64,000 nucleotides of DNA from Mediterranea sp. An20 (GCF_002160055.1 NZ_NFJV01000019.1:1-64000); one strand, 5' to 3'. Numbered from the stretch's first letter, positions 44,059-53,510 are shown. Notes: a model not told the origin generated them from the sequence alone. Made by a program: numbers and translations.

Positions 44059-45261
44059 ATGAAAGCTGTTAAATTATGGGGGCTTTCCGCATTGGCTATG
44101 GTGCTGGGAGCTTGCGGCGGAAACCAGTCTGCCGGTGAACTGACGTTAGACAATCTGCCTGTGGTCGCTACGATGGAGGCTGTCGGGCAAGATTCGGTAT
44201 GCGTGTTACATCTTGACAAGTTGGGCAAAGATACTCTTACCATTGCCCTGAGCCAATATCTGGAAGACTTCCGCCTTGTCCGTCTGGATAACCGGGATGA
44301 GGCTTTGACGAGAGGAGGTGGTGTTTGCCTGGGCAACTACTTCATAACGGGAGGCGGGTCAAGAGAAGCCTGCCGCTTGTTTGACAAAGACGGGCGATTC
44401 CTCTTCCGGGTGGGCAATAACGGCCAGGGCCCCGGCGAATACTGGGCTGTGTATAACAAGCAGATAGACGAGCAGAACCGACGCATCTACCTCATGCCTT
44501 GGAATGCCACCTCCCTGCTGGTCTACGACCTCGACACCGGTGCCTACCTTTCCTCCATCCCTCTGCCCACCATGGTGCCGAAGGGAGTGTTTACGGTAGA
44601 TGCCGCCAAGCAAACGGTCATCGTGGGCATGCTTCCGTTCAACGACATCGAAGGGGCACGCGTGGTGTGGCAACAGGACTTTGAAGGCAATGTGCTGCAG
44701 GGCATTGATGCCACTCCCTACGCTGTGGTGCCAGACTTTAGTAACGAGGTGAGCAATATGGACAACATGGAAGGCACGTTCGATTTCTACCTCTTTACCT
44801 GGGTGACCCAAGCTGATACACTCTATCACTACATCGCCGAAGAAAATCGGCTGAAGCCTGTTTTCACTCTCAATATGCCGGGCGACCCCATCCAACATTA
44901 TTACACTGAATTGCCTGACTGCTACCTGATGGATGTGACGTTGGAATGGGCACAAAACCAGTATGGAACCTACGTTTCCAAACGGGCAATCATCTTGGTG
45001 GACAAGCGCACAGGCAGGGGAGGCTTCGTGCAGTTTGTCAATGACAAGGTCGGCAACCTGCCTACAGACAACGCAGCTTTCCTCTTCAACAACGGCTACT
45101 TCATGCAAAGCATCGAACCGGGCGAACTTGCCCTGCGCATTGATGAGGCTCTCTCAAGCCCCGGCGGACTCACACTCAAGCAGCAAGACGAACTGAAGTC
45201 GCTCCGTGCAAGCATCAACGAAGATGACAATACGTACCTTTTCGTGGGCAAACTGAAATAG
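44059..45261 (+). CDS. 6-bladed beta-propeller lipoprotein
   Basis: 400 residues with lipobox LGACG (Cys19). After a short linker the sequence shows the repeat pattern of Bacteroides 6-bladed propeller proteins: YFITGGGSREACRLFDKDGRFLFRVG split into sheet repeats, GNNGQGPGEYWAVYN (the hallmark GxGPGEY turn), DEQNRRIYLMPWNATSLLVYD and similar. These lipoproteins often accompany SusC/SusD loci or anti-sigma factors, but this one is single, flanked by the MATE gene and a terminator. A surface binding role is likely; the ligand is unknown. Confidence 0.85.
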   Translation: MKAVKLWGLSALAMVLGACGGNQSAGELTLDNLPVVATMEAVGQDSVCVLHLDKLGKDTLTIALSQYLEDFRLVRLDNRDEALTRGGGVCLGNYFITGGGSREACRLFDKDGRFLFRVGNNGQGPGEYWAVYNKQIDEQNRRIYLMPWNATSLLVYDLDTGAYLSSIPLPTMVPKGVFTVDAAKQTVIVGMLPFNDIEGARVVWQQDFEGNVLQGIDATPYAVVPDFSNEVSNMDNMEGTFDFYLFTWVTQADTLYHYIAEENRLKPVFTLNMPGDPIQHYYTELPDCYLMDVTLEWAQNQYGTYVSKRAIILVDKRTGRGGFVQFVNDKVGNLPTDNAAFLFNNGYFMQSIEPGELALRIDEALSSPGGLTLKQQDELKSLRASINEDDNTYLFVGKLK

Positions 45262-45275
45262 GCATACACATAGCC

Positions 45276-45322
45276 AAGGCAGCCGCAGAGGGGACTGGCA
45301 ACCCGATGGGCTGCCTTTTTTT
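45276..45322 (+). terminator. intrinsic terminator after the propeller lipoprotein
   Basis: AAGGCAGCC (45276-45284) pairs with GGCTGCCTT (45309-45317), followed by a T-run to 45322. Confidence 0.85.
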
Positions 45323-45393
45323 ATGTCTGCATCCGGCCCCATCAGGCTTATCTGTGGAATAGCTTCTTATCTTGTTGATATATACTGGTTTAT

Positions 45394-45481
45394 TTCTTAT
45401 ATATAACCAGTCTGCTTCTTATCCCTTAGAATGCCGCTTCTTATCCCTTAGAAAGAAGCCTCTTATACCTTGAACATTTCA
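45394..45481. repeat. 22-bp tandem array (4 units)
   Basis: The element CTTAT recurs at 45396, 45418, 45440 and 45462, exactly 22 bp apart. The second and third units share TTCTTATCCCTTAGAA. A further CTTCTTATCTTG lies 30 bp upstream at 45363. The array occupies most of the space between the terminator at 45322 and the fumarase promoter. Confidence 0.8.
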
Positions 45482-45574
45482 TTGTCGTCGGAAACCGGAA
45501 CTTGTATCCGATGTTTTTCTACTCTTTGCACGAAGAAAGCTACTTTGGAGAAAGGATTTTCCAATAATACTTCT

Positions 45575-45582
45575 TATCTTTG
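45575..45582 (+). promoter_or_regulatory. -7 element of the fumarase gene
   Basis: TATCTTTG, 42 bp before the ATG at 45625. Confidence 0.55.
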
Positions 45583-45624
45583 CGCATACGAATAATCAAC
45601 CGATTAATAATACATATAGTAATT

Positions 45625-47268
45625 ATGGCAACAACACCCGAATTCAAGTATGCGCCCATGTTCCAATTGGGCAAAGACGACACGGAATACTACCTGTTGA
45701 GCAAGGAAGGCGTGTCGGTGAGCGAGTTTGAAGGCAAACCCATCCTGAAAGTCAGCCCCGAGGCTTTGACGATGTTGACCCATGCGGCTTTCCGTGATGT
45801 CAATTTCCTGTTGCGCCGTTCGCACAACGAACAGGTGGCGGCAATTCTGACCGATCCCGAAGCCAGTGAAAACGACAAGTATGTGGCTCTGACTTTCCTC
45901 CGCAACGCCGAAGTGGCCAGCAAGGGACAGTTGCCTTTCTGTCAGGATACCGGCACGGCCATCATCCACGGTGAGAAGGGCCAGCAGGTATGGACCGGGT
46001 TCTGCGACGAAGAAGCCCTGTCGAAAGGCGTGTACAAGACTTATACGGAAGAGAACCTGCGTTATTCGCAGAATGCTCCGCTCACGATGTATGATGAAGT
46101 GAACACGCGCTGCAACCTGCCTGCACAGATTGATATTGAGGCTACGGAAGGCGATGAGTATAAGTTCCTTTGCGTGGTAAAAGGCGGTGGCTCTGCCAAC
46201 AAGACTTATTTCTATCAGGAAACAAAGGCCCGCATACAGAATCCGGGCACGCTTGTTCCTTTCCTTGTAGAAAAAATGAAGAGCCTGGGCACGGCGGCTT
46301 GTCCTCCTTACCACATCGCTTTCGTCATCGGTGGTACGTCGGCCGAAAAGAACCTGCTTACGGTGAAGCTGGCTTCTACACATTATTACGACAACCTGCC
46401 CACTACGGGCGACGAGACGGGTCGTGCTTTCCGTGATGTGGAGCTGGAAAAGCAGTTGCTGGAAGAGGCGCACAAGATTGGTTTCGGTGCCCAGTTTGGC
46501 GGAAAGGCTTTCGCTCACGATGTGCGCGTTATCCGTCTGCCGCGCCACGGCGCTTCTTGTCCGATAGGATTGGGAGTAAGCTGCTCGGCCGACCGCAATA
46601 TCAAGGCTAAAATCAACAAAGACGGTATCTGGATTGAGAAGCTGGACGATAATCCCGGCGAATTGATTCCCGCCGAACTGCGCAATGCAGGCGAAGGTGG
46701 TGCCGTGCGTATCGACCTGAACCAGCCGATGAGCGAAATCTGTAAGATTCTCTCGCAGTATCCCGTTGCTACGCGTGTCAGCTTGAACGGTACCATCATC
46801 GTGGCCCGCGACATTGCTCATGCCAAACTGAAAGCGCGTCTGGACGCCGGTGAGGACTTGCCTCAGTACTTCAAGGATCATCCCGTGCTCTATGCCGGTC
46901 CTGCCAAGACGCCTGCCGGTATGCCTTGCGGCTCCATGGGCCCGACGACTGCCAACCGTATGGACCCCTACGTAGACGAGTTCCAGGATCATGGCGGTTC
47001 GATGGTGATGATTGCCAAGGGCAACCGCACGCAAGTGGTGACCGATGCATGCCAGAAGCACGGCGGATTCTACTTGGGTAGCATCGGAGGTCCGGCAGCG
47101 GTTCTTTCGATGAACAGCATCAAGAGCATTGAATGCGTCGAATATCCTGAACTGGGCATGGAGGCTATCTGGAAGATTGATGTAGTAGACTTCCCAGCTT
47201 TCATTCTGGTGGATGACAAGGGCAATGACTTCTTTAAACAGCTAAAGCCTTGGAATTGCAAGAAATGA
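45625..47268 (+). CDS. class I (iron-sulfur) fumarate hydratase
   Basis: 547 residues from the ATG at 45625 ([19 protein letters not shown]). The N-terminal catalytic domain holds the first cluster ligand in [10 protein letters not shown], with the others in [15 protein letters not shown]; active-site segments are [16 protein letters not shown] and [16 protein letters not shown]. The C-terminal domain has [20 protein letters not shown]. It interconverts fumarate and malate in the branched anaerobic pathway that Bacteroides uses to make succinate and propionate. The cluster is oxygen-sensitive. It is monocistronic behind its own promoter. Confidence 0.96.
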   Translation: MATTPEFKYAPMFQLGKDDTEYYLLSKEGVSVSEFEGKPILKVSPEALTMLTHAAFRDVNFLLRRSHNEQVAAILTDPEASENDKYVALTFLRNAEVASKGQLPFCQDTGTAIIHGEKGQQVWTGFCDEEALSKGVYKTYTEENLRYSQNAPLTMYDEVNTRCNLPAQIDIEATEGDEYKFLCVVKGGGSANKTYFYQETKARIQNPGTLVPFLVEKMKSLGTAACPPYHIAFVIGGTSAEKNLLTVKLASTHYYDNLPTTGDETGRAFRDVELEKQLLEEAHKIGFGAQFGGKAFAHDVRVIRLPRHGASCPIGLGVSCSADRNIKAKINKDGIWIEKLDDNPGELIPAELRNAGEGGAVRIDLNQPMSEICKILSQYPVATRVSLNGTIIVARDIAHAKLKARLDAGEDLPQYFKDHPVLYAGPAKTPAGMPCGSMGPTTANRMDPYVDEFQDHGGSMVMIAKGNRTQVVTDACQKHGGFYLGSIGGPAAVLSMNSIKSIECVEYPELGMEAIWKIDVVDFPAFILVDDKGNDFFKQLKPWNCKK

Positions 47269-47420
47269 TTTCCTAATCCATTGTATTTACAGGTGTGTCA
47301 AGACAAATACCGTCTGGTGGGCTTCCCGGTGCCACCTGCTTAACAACGGGTGAGGTTTGCCTGAAGTTCGGATTTGTCAGTTGAACACGATTATTCTTCT
47401 TTGTCCTGACCAGGACGTTT

Positions 47421-47467
47421 GAGGGGGTGGCAAAATGCAAAGTAACTTTTCATTTTGACGCCCCCTT
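47421..47467. repeat. short hairpin resembling paired element ends
   Basis: GAGGGGGTGGCAAAATG (47421-47437) nearly pairs with CATTTTGACGCCCCC (47451-47465) across a 13-nt loop. The arms resemble the GAGGGTGTATCAAAAT ends of the element at 26582 and other Bacteroidetes IS-like termini. It may be a minimal leftover of such an element, or a terminator for the fumarase gene. A separate small hairpin GTCCTG/CAGGAC lies at 47403-47416. Confidence 0.5.
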
Positions 47468-47497
47468 ATGTATGCTCGTATTAAGATTTTGTGTGAT

Positions 47498-48571
47498 ATG
47501 AATTCATTCAGCGACATATTATTGGCATGGTATCGTGACAACAGGCGTGCATTGCCTTGGCGTGAGGTGAAAGACCCTTACCTGATATGGGTATCCGAAA
47601 TAATCCTGCAACAGACACGGGTAGCACAGGGCTATGATTATTATGCGCGTTTCGTGCAACGTTTCCCGGATGTGAAGTCTCTGGCAGAAGCCGACGGAGA
47701 TGAAGTGATGCGGTATTGGCAGGGGTTGGGGTATTATTCGCGGGCTCGTAACCTGCATGAAGCAGCCCGGAGCCTTCAGGATGGTGTCTTTCCTGACACC
47801 TACGAAGGGGTGCGGTCTATGAAGGGGGTGGGAGACTATACGGCGGCGGCTATCTGTTCTTTTGCCTACGGTATGCCTTATGCAGTGGTGGATGGCAATG
47901 TCTATCGTGTGTTGTCACGTTATTTCGGCATAGATACTCCCATTGATTCTACGGCAGGGAAAAAAACTTTTTCTGCTCTGGCACAGGAAGTGCTGGACAA
48001 AAAACGCCCCGGCGATTATAACCAGGCAATTATGGATTTCGGTGCCTTGGTGTGTACGCCTCAGTCGCCCCAATGTCTTTTTTGTCCATTGGCAGAAAGT
48101 TGTGCGGCATTGGCTTCGGGACAGGTATCTGCCTTGCCGGTGAAGCAGCATAAAACTAAGCAGACAGACCGTTATTTCAATTATCTGTTGGTCGTTTTAG
48201 GAAGAGAAGATACTTTGATTCGCAAGCGGACGGGAGACGACATCTGGAAGAACCTTTTTGAACTCCCGCTGTTGGAAACCTCTAAAGACATGAGTGTGGA
48301 AGAATTTTTAGCTTCCGATATACTGGCAGACTTTTTGCAAGGTCATGCCGAAGCCGTGATAAGGCCTTTGGCTCGCGATGTAAAGCATGTCTTATCTCAC
48401 CGCATCATTCATGCCCATTTTTATGAAGTGGTTTTGCCGGAAGGGACAGAAACATTTGCTGGCTATCAGCGTGTACGGCTGGTCGACTTAGAACGCTATG
48501 CCTTCCCGCGTCTTTTGCATGCCTTCTTGGAAAAACTTCTTAAAAACGGGGATGATTCTTGCAAGATGTAG
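47498..48571 (+). CDS. mutY: A/G-specific adenine DNA glycosylase MutY
   Basis: 357 residues from the ATG at 47498; an upstream ATG at 47468 is possible but adds residues not typical of the family. Features are ALPWREVKDPYLIWVSEIIL with catalytic Glu34, helix-hairpin-helix MKGVGDYTAAAICSFAYG, catalytic Asp in YAVVDGNVYRVL, and the 4Fe-4S cysteines in VCTPQSPQCLFCPLAESC. A C-terminal NUDIX-like domain (about 225-350) recognises 8-oxoG. It removes adenine opposite 8-oxoguanine. ssb follows 38 bp downstream. Confidence 0.96.
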   Translation: MNSFSDILLAWYRDNRRALPWREVKDPYLIWVSEIILQQTRVAQGYDYYARFVQRFPDVKSLAEADGDEVMRYWQGLGYYSRARNLHEAARSLQDGVFPDTYEGVRSMKGVGDYTAAAICSFAYGMPYAVVDGNVYRVLSRYFGIDTPIDSTAGKKTFSALAQEVLDKKRPGDYNQAIMDFGALVCTPQSPQCLFCPLAESCAALASGQVSALPVKQHKTKQTDRYFNYLLVVLGREDTLIRKRTGDDIWKNLFELPLLETSKDMSVEEFLASDILADFLQGHAEAVIRPLARDVKHVLSHRIIHAHFYEVVLPEGTETFAGYQRVRLVDLERYAFPRLLHAFLEKLLKNGDDSCKM

Positions 48572-48609
48572 ATATTCTCGTTAAATTTGGCACGATATTT
48601 TAGATAATT

Positions 48610-49056
48610 ATGGGAATAAACAAAGTAATACTGGTAGGTAATGTGGGGCAGGAGCCTAAAGTTACTTATTATGAGGGTGGAAGCTGTGTGGCGCAGTTGT
48701 CATTGGCAACCACGGAAAAGGGCTATACTTTGCAGAGCGGCATTCAGGTGCCGGACCGTACAGAATGGCATAACCTTATTTTCAGAAACCGTTTGGGAGA
48801 GGTAGTGGAAAAGTATGTGCACAAAGGTGACAAGCTCTATGTGGAAGGTAAAATCCGTACCCGCTCGTATGATGACCAGGCGGGTGCCAAACGCTATGTG
48901 ACGGAGATTTTCGTAGACGTAATGGAGATGCTTTCGCCGAAACCGGTCTCTCCCCAGCAGGGAGCGGGAATGGCTGTGCCGCCTGTGCAGGCTACGGCAA
49001 AACCACAGAACAGCACACCGGTGCAAGAGAATTTGACGGACGACCTGCCGTTCTGA
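48610..49056 (+). CDS. ssb: single-stranded DNA-binding protein
   Basis: 148 residues. The OB fold begins GINKVILVGNVGQEPKVTYY and includes RTEWHNLIFRNRLGEVVEKY and GDKLYVEGKIRTRSYDDQAG; a disordered Pro/Gln-rich linker leads to the acidic protein-interaction tip DDLPF. It coats single-stranded DNA in replication and repair. It lies between mutY and the gldE-like gene, the usual Bacteroides order. A TTGGCACGA half-site upstream (48587) resembles a sigma-54 -24 box but lacks the -12 part. Confidence 0.97.
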   Translation: MGINKVILVGNVGQEPKVTYYEGGSCVAQLSLATTEKGYTLQSGIQVPDRTEWHNLIFRNRLGEVVEKYVHKGDKLYVEGKIRTRSYDDQAGAKRYVTEIFVDVMEMLSPKPVSPQQGAGMAVPPVQATAKPQNSTPVQENLTDDLPF

Positions 49057-49079
49057 TTGTTTAACTAAAACGAATATCT

Positions 49080-50444
49080 TTGGACTCGGATTCTTACTTA
49101 TGTCTGGTGGCAGATTTCCTGGGAGGATTCTCTGTCACCGCCCCTTCACCGTCGGCCATGTGTGCCGTGATTCTGGCAGGCTTACTCCTGCTTGTGTCAG
49201 CCTTTGCATCTGCTTCGGAGACGGCATTTTTCTCATTGTCTCCATCTGAATTGGCATCTGTGGCCGAGCGGAAACACGCCTCCGATGCGCGCATAGCCAA
49301 ATTGCTTGACGATACCGAACGTCTGCTGGCCACTCTGCTCATCACGAATAATGTGGCCAATGTGGCTGTTATTCTACTCTGCAATTTCTTTTTCGTGGAC
49401 GTGTTCCATTTCTTCATTCCTGCGGCTCAGTTTGGGGTGCTGATGGTGGTTCTCTGCGTGCTCATTCTTTTGTTGGGCGAGATTATTCCTAAAATGTTTT
49501 CTGCTCAGAAGGCTTTGGCTTTCTGCCGTTTTGCTTCACCGGGAGTCGAAGTGTGCCGTTCGGTTTTCTATCCGTTTGCATCGCTTATGGTGCGGGGGTC
49601 TTCGCTGATGGACAAGTGGCTTATGCGCAGGAAAGGGCGTACAGGCTTGTCGGTTGACGAACTTTCTCATGCGCTGGAGCTGACTGATAAAACGGAACTG
49701 AAAGAAGAAAATAATCTGCTGGAAGGTATTATCCGCTTTGGCGAGGAGACAGCCAAGGAAATTATGACCTCTCGTCTGGATATGGTAGATTTGGAGATAC
49801 GTACACCTTTTAAGGATGTATTGAAATGTATTGTGGAGAATGTCTATTCGCGCATACCTGTTTATTCAGAGACGAGAGATAATATCAAAGGAATTCTGTA
49901 CATCAAAGACTTGCTACCGCATCTTTCCAAAGGCGATGGTTTTCGTTGGCAGTCGCTTATCCGCCCGGCCTATTTTGTGCCCGAAACCAAGATGATTGAT
50001 GAACTGTTGCGCGATTTTCAGGCTAATAAGATACATATCGCTATCGTGGTGGATGAATTCGGAGGCACTTCAGGGTTGGTAACCATGGAAGATATCATAG
50101 AAGAAATTGTAGGCGAGATTCGTGATGAGTACGATGATGAAGAGCGTACTTATGCCCGTCTTGACGAACATACGTGGGTGTTCGAAGCCAAGACACAGTT
50201 AATAGATTTCTATAAGATTACGAAGATAGAAGAAGGAACATTCGACGAAGTGGCGGGCGATGCCGATACCTTGGCTGGATTGGTACTGGAACTGAAAGGG
50301 GAATTTCCTGCCCGGCATGAAAAGCTGACATGGGACCGTTATGAGTTCGAAGTGCTTGAATTGGACAACCGTCGTATTTTAAAAGTAAAATTCACCATTT
50401 GCGAAAGTCTTGTTACTTTGGCAGATGAGGATAAATCTGAATAA
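49080..50444 (+). CDS. gldE: GldE-like CNNM/CBS-domain membrane protein
   Basis: 454 residues in the longest frame, which starts with TTG at 49080; an internal ATG at 49158 is the alternative. The N-terminal CNNM domain has about four transmembrane helices (ILAGLLLLVSAFASASETAF, VANVAVILLCNFFFVDVF, LILLLGEIIPKMFSAQKAL). Two CBS domains (about 215-340; IMTSRLDMVDLEI, VVDEFGGTSGLVTMEDIIEE) and a C-terminal CorC/HlyC domain follow. Relatives include magnesium/cobalt-efflux CorC proteins and gliding-motility GldE; Bacteroides does not glide, so an ion-homeostasis role is likelier. It follows ssb by 23 bp. Confidence 0.88.
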   Translation: MDSDSYLCLVADFLGGFSVTAPSPSAMCAVILAGLLLLVSAFASASETAFFSLSPSELASVAERKHASDARIAKLLDDTERLLATLLITNNVANVAVILLCNFFFVDVFHFFIPAAQFGVLMVVLCVLILLLGEIIPKMFSAQKALAFCRFASPGVEVCRSVFYPFASLMVRGSSLMDKWLMRRKGRTGLSVDELSHALELTDKTELKEENNLLEGIIRFGEETAKEIMTSRLDMVDLEIRTPFKDVLKCIVENVYSRIPVYSETRDNIKGILYIKDLLPHLSKGDGFRWQSLIRPAYFVPETKMIDELLRDFQANKIHIAIVVDEFGGTSGLVTMEDIIEEIVGEIRDEYDDEERTYARLDEHTWVFEAKTQLIDFYKITKIEEGTFDEVAGDADTLAGLVLELKGEFPARHEKLTWDRYEFEVLELDNRRILKVKFTICESLVTLADEDKSE

Positions 50445-50453
50445 TTTGTATTT

Positions 50454-51080
50454 ATGGCTTTGTTTTGGCAGCATCAGGAGCCTGGCTGGCGTTGGGGCGT
50501 TTGGAAAATGGAGGAAACTTATGAGGAGTTGTGTGCTTTGTTGCCTCATGCCGTGGTGATGCAGGCCGAGCAGTCTTTCTCATCTCTTCACCGAAGGCAG
50601 GAATGGCTGTCGGTACGGGCTTTGCTGGCACAATGTGCCGGTAGTGGTGTGCAGATTGGTTACCTTCCTTCGGGAAAGCCATATCTGAATGATGACTCTG
50701 CTTTTATCAGTATTTCACATACACGCGGGTATGTTGCTGTCATGCTGGGGGAGAAGCCGCTGGGTATTGACATTGAGCAATATGGAGCACGGGTACATAA
50801 GGTGGCTTCCCGGTTTATGAGAGAGGATGAAAGGGCCGGTACCTGGCAGGAAGACGATACATGGGGATTGCTGTTGCATTGGTCTGCCAAAGAGGCAATG
50901 TTTAAGTGCTTGGGCGAGCAGGAGGTGGACTTTCGGGAGCATTTGCGTATTCTTCCTTTTGAAATCAAGGAGAAGGGAGAGTTTCTGGCCCATGAGTGCA
51001 AGACGGCTGCATGTCATGGCTTCCGGGGGTATTACTGGCTGCATGCCGATTTTGTGCTGACAGCCGTGACGTTTCTGTGA
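50454..51080 (+). CDS. 4'-phosphopantetheinyl transferase
   Basis: 208 residues of the Sfp/AcpT superfamily. Key motifs are ISISHTRGYVAVMLGEKPLG, GIDIEQYG (Mg-binding Asp and Glu) and LLHWSAKEAMFKCLGE (W-x-x-KEA). It moves the phosphopantetheine arm of coenzyme A to acyl- or peptidyl-carrier proteins. No carrier protein is adjacent. It starts nine bases after the gldE-like stop and is cotranscribed with it. Confidence 0.92.
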   Translation: MALFWQHQEPGWRWGVWKMEETYEELCALLPHAVVMQAEQSFSSLHRRQEWLSVRALLAQCAGSGVQIGYLPSGKPYLNDDSAFISISHTRGYVAVMLGEKPLGIDIEQYGARVHKVASRFMREDERAGTWQEDDTWGLLLHWSAKEAMFKCLGEQEVDFREHLRILPFEIKEKGEFLAHECKTAACHGFRGYYWLHADFVLTAVTFL

Positions 51081-51117
51081 TGTTGAAAGCCGTGTCTACA
51101 ATATAGAACATAAAACG

Positions 51118-52110
51118 ATGATTGAATTGCAAGACTTAGCGGTGGGATACCGGTCGAGGCGTGGCATCAAGGTGGTGGCCGATGCCATTAACGGTACGAT
51201 ATGTCGCGGTGAACTGACGTGTCTGTTGGGAACCAATGGAGTAGGGAAGTCCACTCTGTTGCGTACCCTTTCTGCTTTCCAACCTAAGTTGGGTGGAGGT
51301 ATATATATAAATGGTAAAGAACTGGACGAATATACCGGCAGACAATTGGCACGGCTTATCGGCGTGGTGCTGACGGAGCGTCCCGAAGTACATAATCTTT
51401 CTGTAAGTGATTTGATAGGCCTGGGGCGCAGTCCATACACCGGTTTTTGGGGCGGTTTGGATGAGGTAGACCGTGAGGTTGTGCAGAAAGCTGTCGCGTT
51501 GGTGGGCATAGAAGGTCTGATGGGGCGGATGACAGATATGCTGAGTGATGGAGAACGACAAAAGGTGATGATTGCAAAGGCTTTGGCTCAGGAAACGCCC
51601 ATTATTCTGCTGGATGAGCCTACTGCCTTCCTTGATTTTCCCAGCAAGGTGGAAATCATGCAACTGCTCCATCGGCTCAGCAGGCAGATGCAGAAGACTG
51701 TTTTTCTTTCCACGCACGATTTGGATCTTGCCTTGCAATTAGCGGATAAGGTATGGTTGATGGGTGAGGGAGGCAGTTTGGCAGTGGGAACGCCCGAAGA
51801 TTTGGCACTGGACGGTGTCTTGGCGAAATTCTTTCTCCGCAAGGGCATTGCTTTTGACGGGCAGGCCGGGTCGTTTCGGGTGGCAAATGAATGTACGTGC
51901 AAGATACGGCTTTGTGGGACAAACCCACGGGTGGCGATGGTAAAAAAGGCACTTCGCCGCAACGGCATAGAAGCCGGCGACGAAGTGCAGTCAGATACTT
52001 GTATTGAAGTGGATGAGGAACATTATCTTCTTAACCGTCCGGGACAACCCCTGCAGACCGCATCGACGGTAGAAGAACTGTTGCAACTTCTGGCTATTTC
52101 TTCTTCATAA
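51118..52110 (+). CDS. iron/cobalamin-type ABC transporter ATP-binding protein with C-terminal extension
   Basis: 330 residues. Walker A is LLGTNGVGKSTLLRTLSAF, the signature motif reads MLSDGERQKVMIAKALA, Walker B is PIILLDEPTAFLDF and the H-loop is LSTHDLDLAL, all typical of FecE/BtuD-type siderophore or cobalamin importers. After about residue 255 there is an extra region of 70 residues (TCKIRLCGTNPRVAMVKKAL and SDTCIEVDEEHYLL), which may sense a ligand. The permease and binding-protein genes are not in the window. Its 3' end overlaps the convergent HAD gene by 17 bp. Confidence 0.9.
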   Translation: MIELQDLAVGYRSRRGIKVVADAINGTICRGELTCLLGTNGVGKSTLLRTLSAFQPKLGGGIYINGKELDEYTGRQLARLIGVVLTERPEVHNLSVSDLIGLGRSPYTGFWGGLDEVDREVVQKAVALVGIEGLMGRMTDMLSDGERQKVMIAKALAQETPIILLDEPTAFLDFPSKVEIMQLLHRLSRQMQKTVFLSTHDLDLALQLADKVWLMGEGGSLAVGTPEDLALDGVLAKFFLRKGIAFDGQAGSFRVANECTCKIRLCGTNPRVAMVKKALRRNGIEAGDEVQSDTCIEVDEEHYLLNRPGQPLQTASTVEELLQLLAISSS

Positions 52111-53326
52111 TACTGTTTACTACACGGATAGACGACACCAGTTTGTTGGTAGAAGTAAACACATCTACGTTCCACACATGCGATGAGCGCCCCTTGTGCA
52201 CAATGGTGCCTACAGCCCGTACCGTATCGCCTTCGTGTGCCGAAGATATGTGGTTGCCGCTTACTTGCATTCCCACAACGATTTCGTCCGGCTTGCAGGT
52301 AATCATGGAGCCTAACCCGGCGACCGTTTCGGCCAATGCCAGTGTAGCTCCTCCATGCAGGATGCCGAAAGGCTGGCGCGTGCGTTGGTCTACGGGCATG
52401 GTGGCTTCGATACGGTCTTCTGAGGCGTAAGTGTATTGAATGCCCAGATTGCCCATCAGAGCGTATTTGCCGCGTTCGTTCAGCAAATCCAAGGGGATTT
52501 CAGAAGCATGCACCTCGGATAAGATGGCTTTCTCGACAGCCAAAGCTACGCCGTCTTCTTCGTTGGAAGCAGTCACATAGTCGGCACAGACTTTCACGGA
52601 ATCGGGCGCGTGTCCCATGGCGATACCTAAACCTGCCGTCTGCAGCATGGTTACGTCTGCCACTCCGTCGCCGATGGCAATCGTCTCTTCGCGTGAGATT
52701 CCCAGCATGTCCAGCAAGACTCCCATTGTATTGGCTTTGTCTATGCCGCAAGGCACAGCTTCCAGGTAGAACGGTTCGGAGGGGAACACGTCCAACGTGC
52801 CCGCCAGGCGTTTCTTCCAGTGGTTTTCCAATCCAGCCAGGGCTTCATAGTCGTCGCTTACCAGCATCACCTTGCAGGGAGAGAAGTCGATGGCTGTGGA
52901 AAACTCTTCTTCTCTGATGATTTTCAAGTTGTTTAACTTGGCTTCCTGTTGGATGTGCGGATTGTCCGGATTGCTGGACAGGATGGTATCATCGTGGTAA
53001 GTGAAGATGTCGAAGCTGTTCTTTCTCGCTTTCTTTTCCAGATAGGGAATCAATTCCGGGTTGATGCGACGTTCGAAAACGATTTCTCCGTTTTCTGCCT
53101 TGATGATTTGGCAACCGTTGTATGAGATGACAAATCCGCCATAGTTGCCCAGTTCCAAGGCTTTGGCCAGCGGAATGATTCCGTAAGTCGGTCTGCCTGA
53201 GGCCAAGACAATCCTGACTCCCGTTTGTTGTACTTTCAGCAAGGCACTTAGGGTGCGTTTGCTGATTTGGCATTCGTTGTTGAGCAATGTCCCGTCTACG
53301 TCCAGGACTAATAGTTTGTACTTCAT
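52094..53326 (-). CDS. fusion of Cof-type HAD phosphatase and hotdog thioesterase
   Basis: 410 residues from the ATG at 53326. Residues 1-265 are a HAD-IIB phosphatase (LLVLDVDGTLLNNECQIS, LASGRPTYGIIPLA, AIGDGVADVTMLQTAGLGIA). Residues 275-410 are a hotdog thioesterase of the PaaI/MenI type (RQPFGILHGGATLALAETVA, with the active-site acid in ALAET). Known relatives are B. fragilis BF1314 and P. gingivalis PG1653, which link the thioesterase to hydrolysis of 1,4-dihydroxy-2-naphthoyl-CoA in menaquinone synthesis. The role of the HAD half is not clear. No men genes are adjacent. A longer frame upstream has no family support. Confidence 0.88.
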   Translation of the reverse strand: MKYKLLVLDVDGTLLNNECQISKRTLSALLKVQQTGVRIVLASGRPTYGIIPLAKALELGNYGGFVISYNGCQIIKAENGEIVFERRINPELIPYLEKKARKNSFDIFTYHDDTILSSNPDNPHIQQEAKLNNLKIIREEEFSTAIDFSPCKVMLVSDDYEALAGLENHWKKRLAGTLDVFPSEPFYLEAVPCGIDKANTMGVLLDMLGISREETIAIGDGVADVTMLQTAGLGIAMGHAPDSVKVCADYVTASNEEDGVALAVEKAILSEVHASEIPLDLLNERGKYALMGNLGIQYTYASEDRIEATMPVDQRTRQPFGILHGGATLALAETVAGLGSMITCKPDEIVVGMQVSGNHISSAHEGDTVRAVGTIVHKGRSSHVWNVDVFTSTNKLVSSIRVVNSIMKKK

Positions 53327-53444
53327 GGCCGATAGGATTTTGATTGGAGTACAAATATAGTCATTTCTTTGAGAAAGGCACAAAGAAAGTGGGCAAAAGT
53401 TTGTTATATTTGGCGCTATAGACAAAGACAGCCCGACTGCGGCT

Positions 53445-53510
53445 GCTCCTTATAGCTAAGGAGGCGGCTTCATGGCGCTTGGCAGTGCGCTTCTAATCGC
53501 TAAGAAAAAA
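53445..53510. repeat. 22-bp tandem array (3 units)
   Basis: Units start at 53445, 53467 and 53489 and begin GCTCCTTATAGCTAAGGAG, GCTTCATGGCGCTTGGCAG and GCTTCTAATCGCTAAG. The first shows a dyad CCTTA/TAAGG. The array lies between the divergently or co-oriented HAD-thioesterase promoter region and the 3' end of nadK. Confidence 0.75.

Noticed and set aside
48587..48603. sigma-54-like promoter before ssb
   Set aside because: Only the -24 half TTGGCACGA is present; the -12 part reads TTTTA instead of TTGC.
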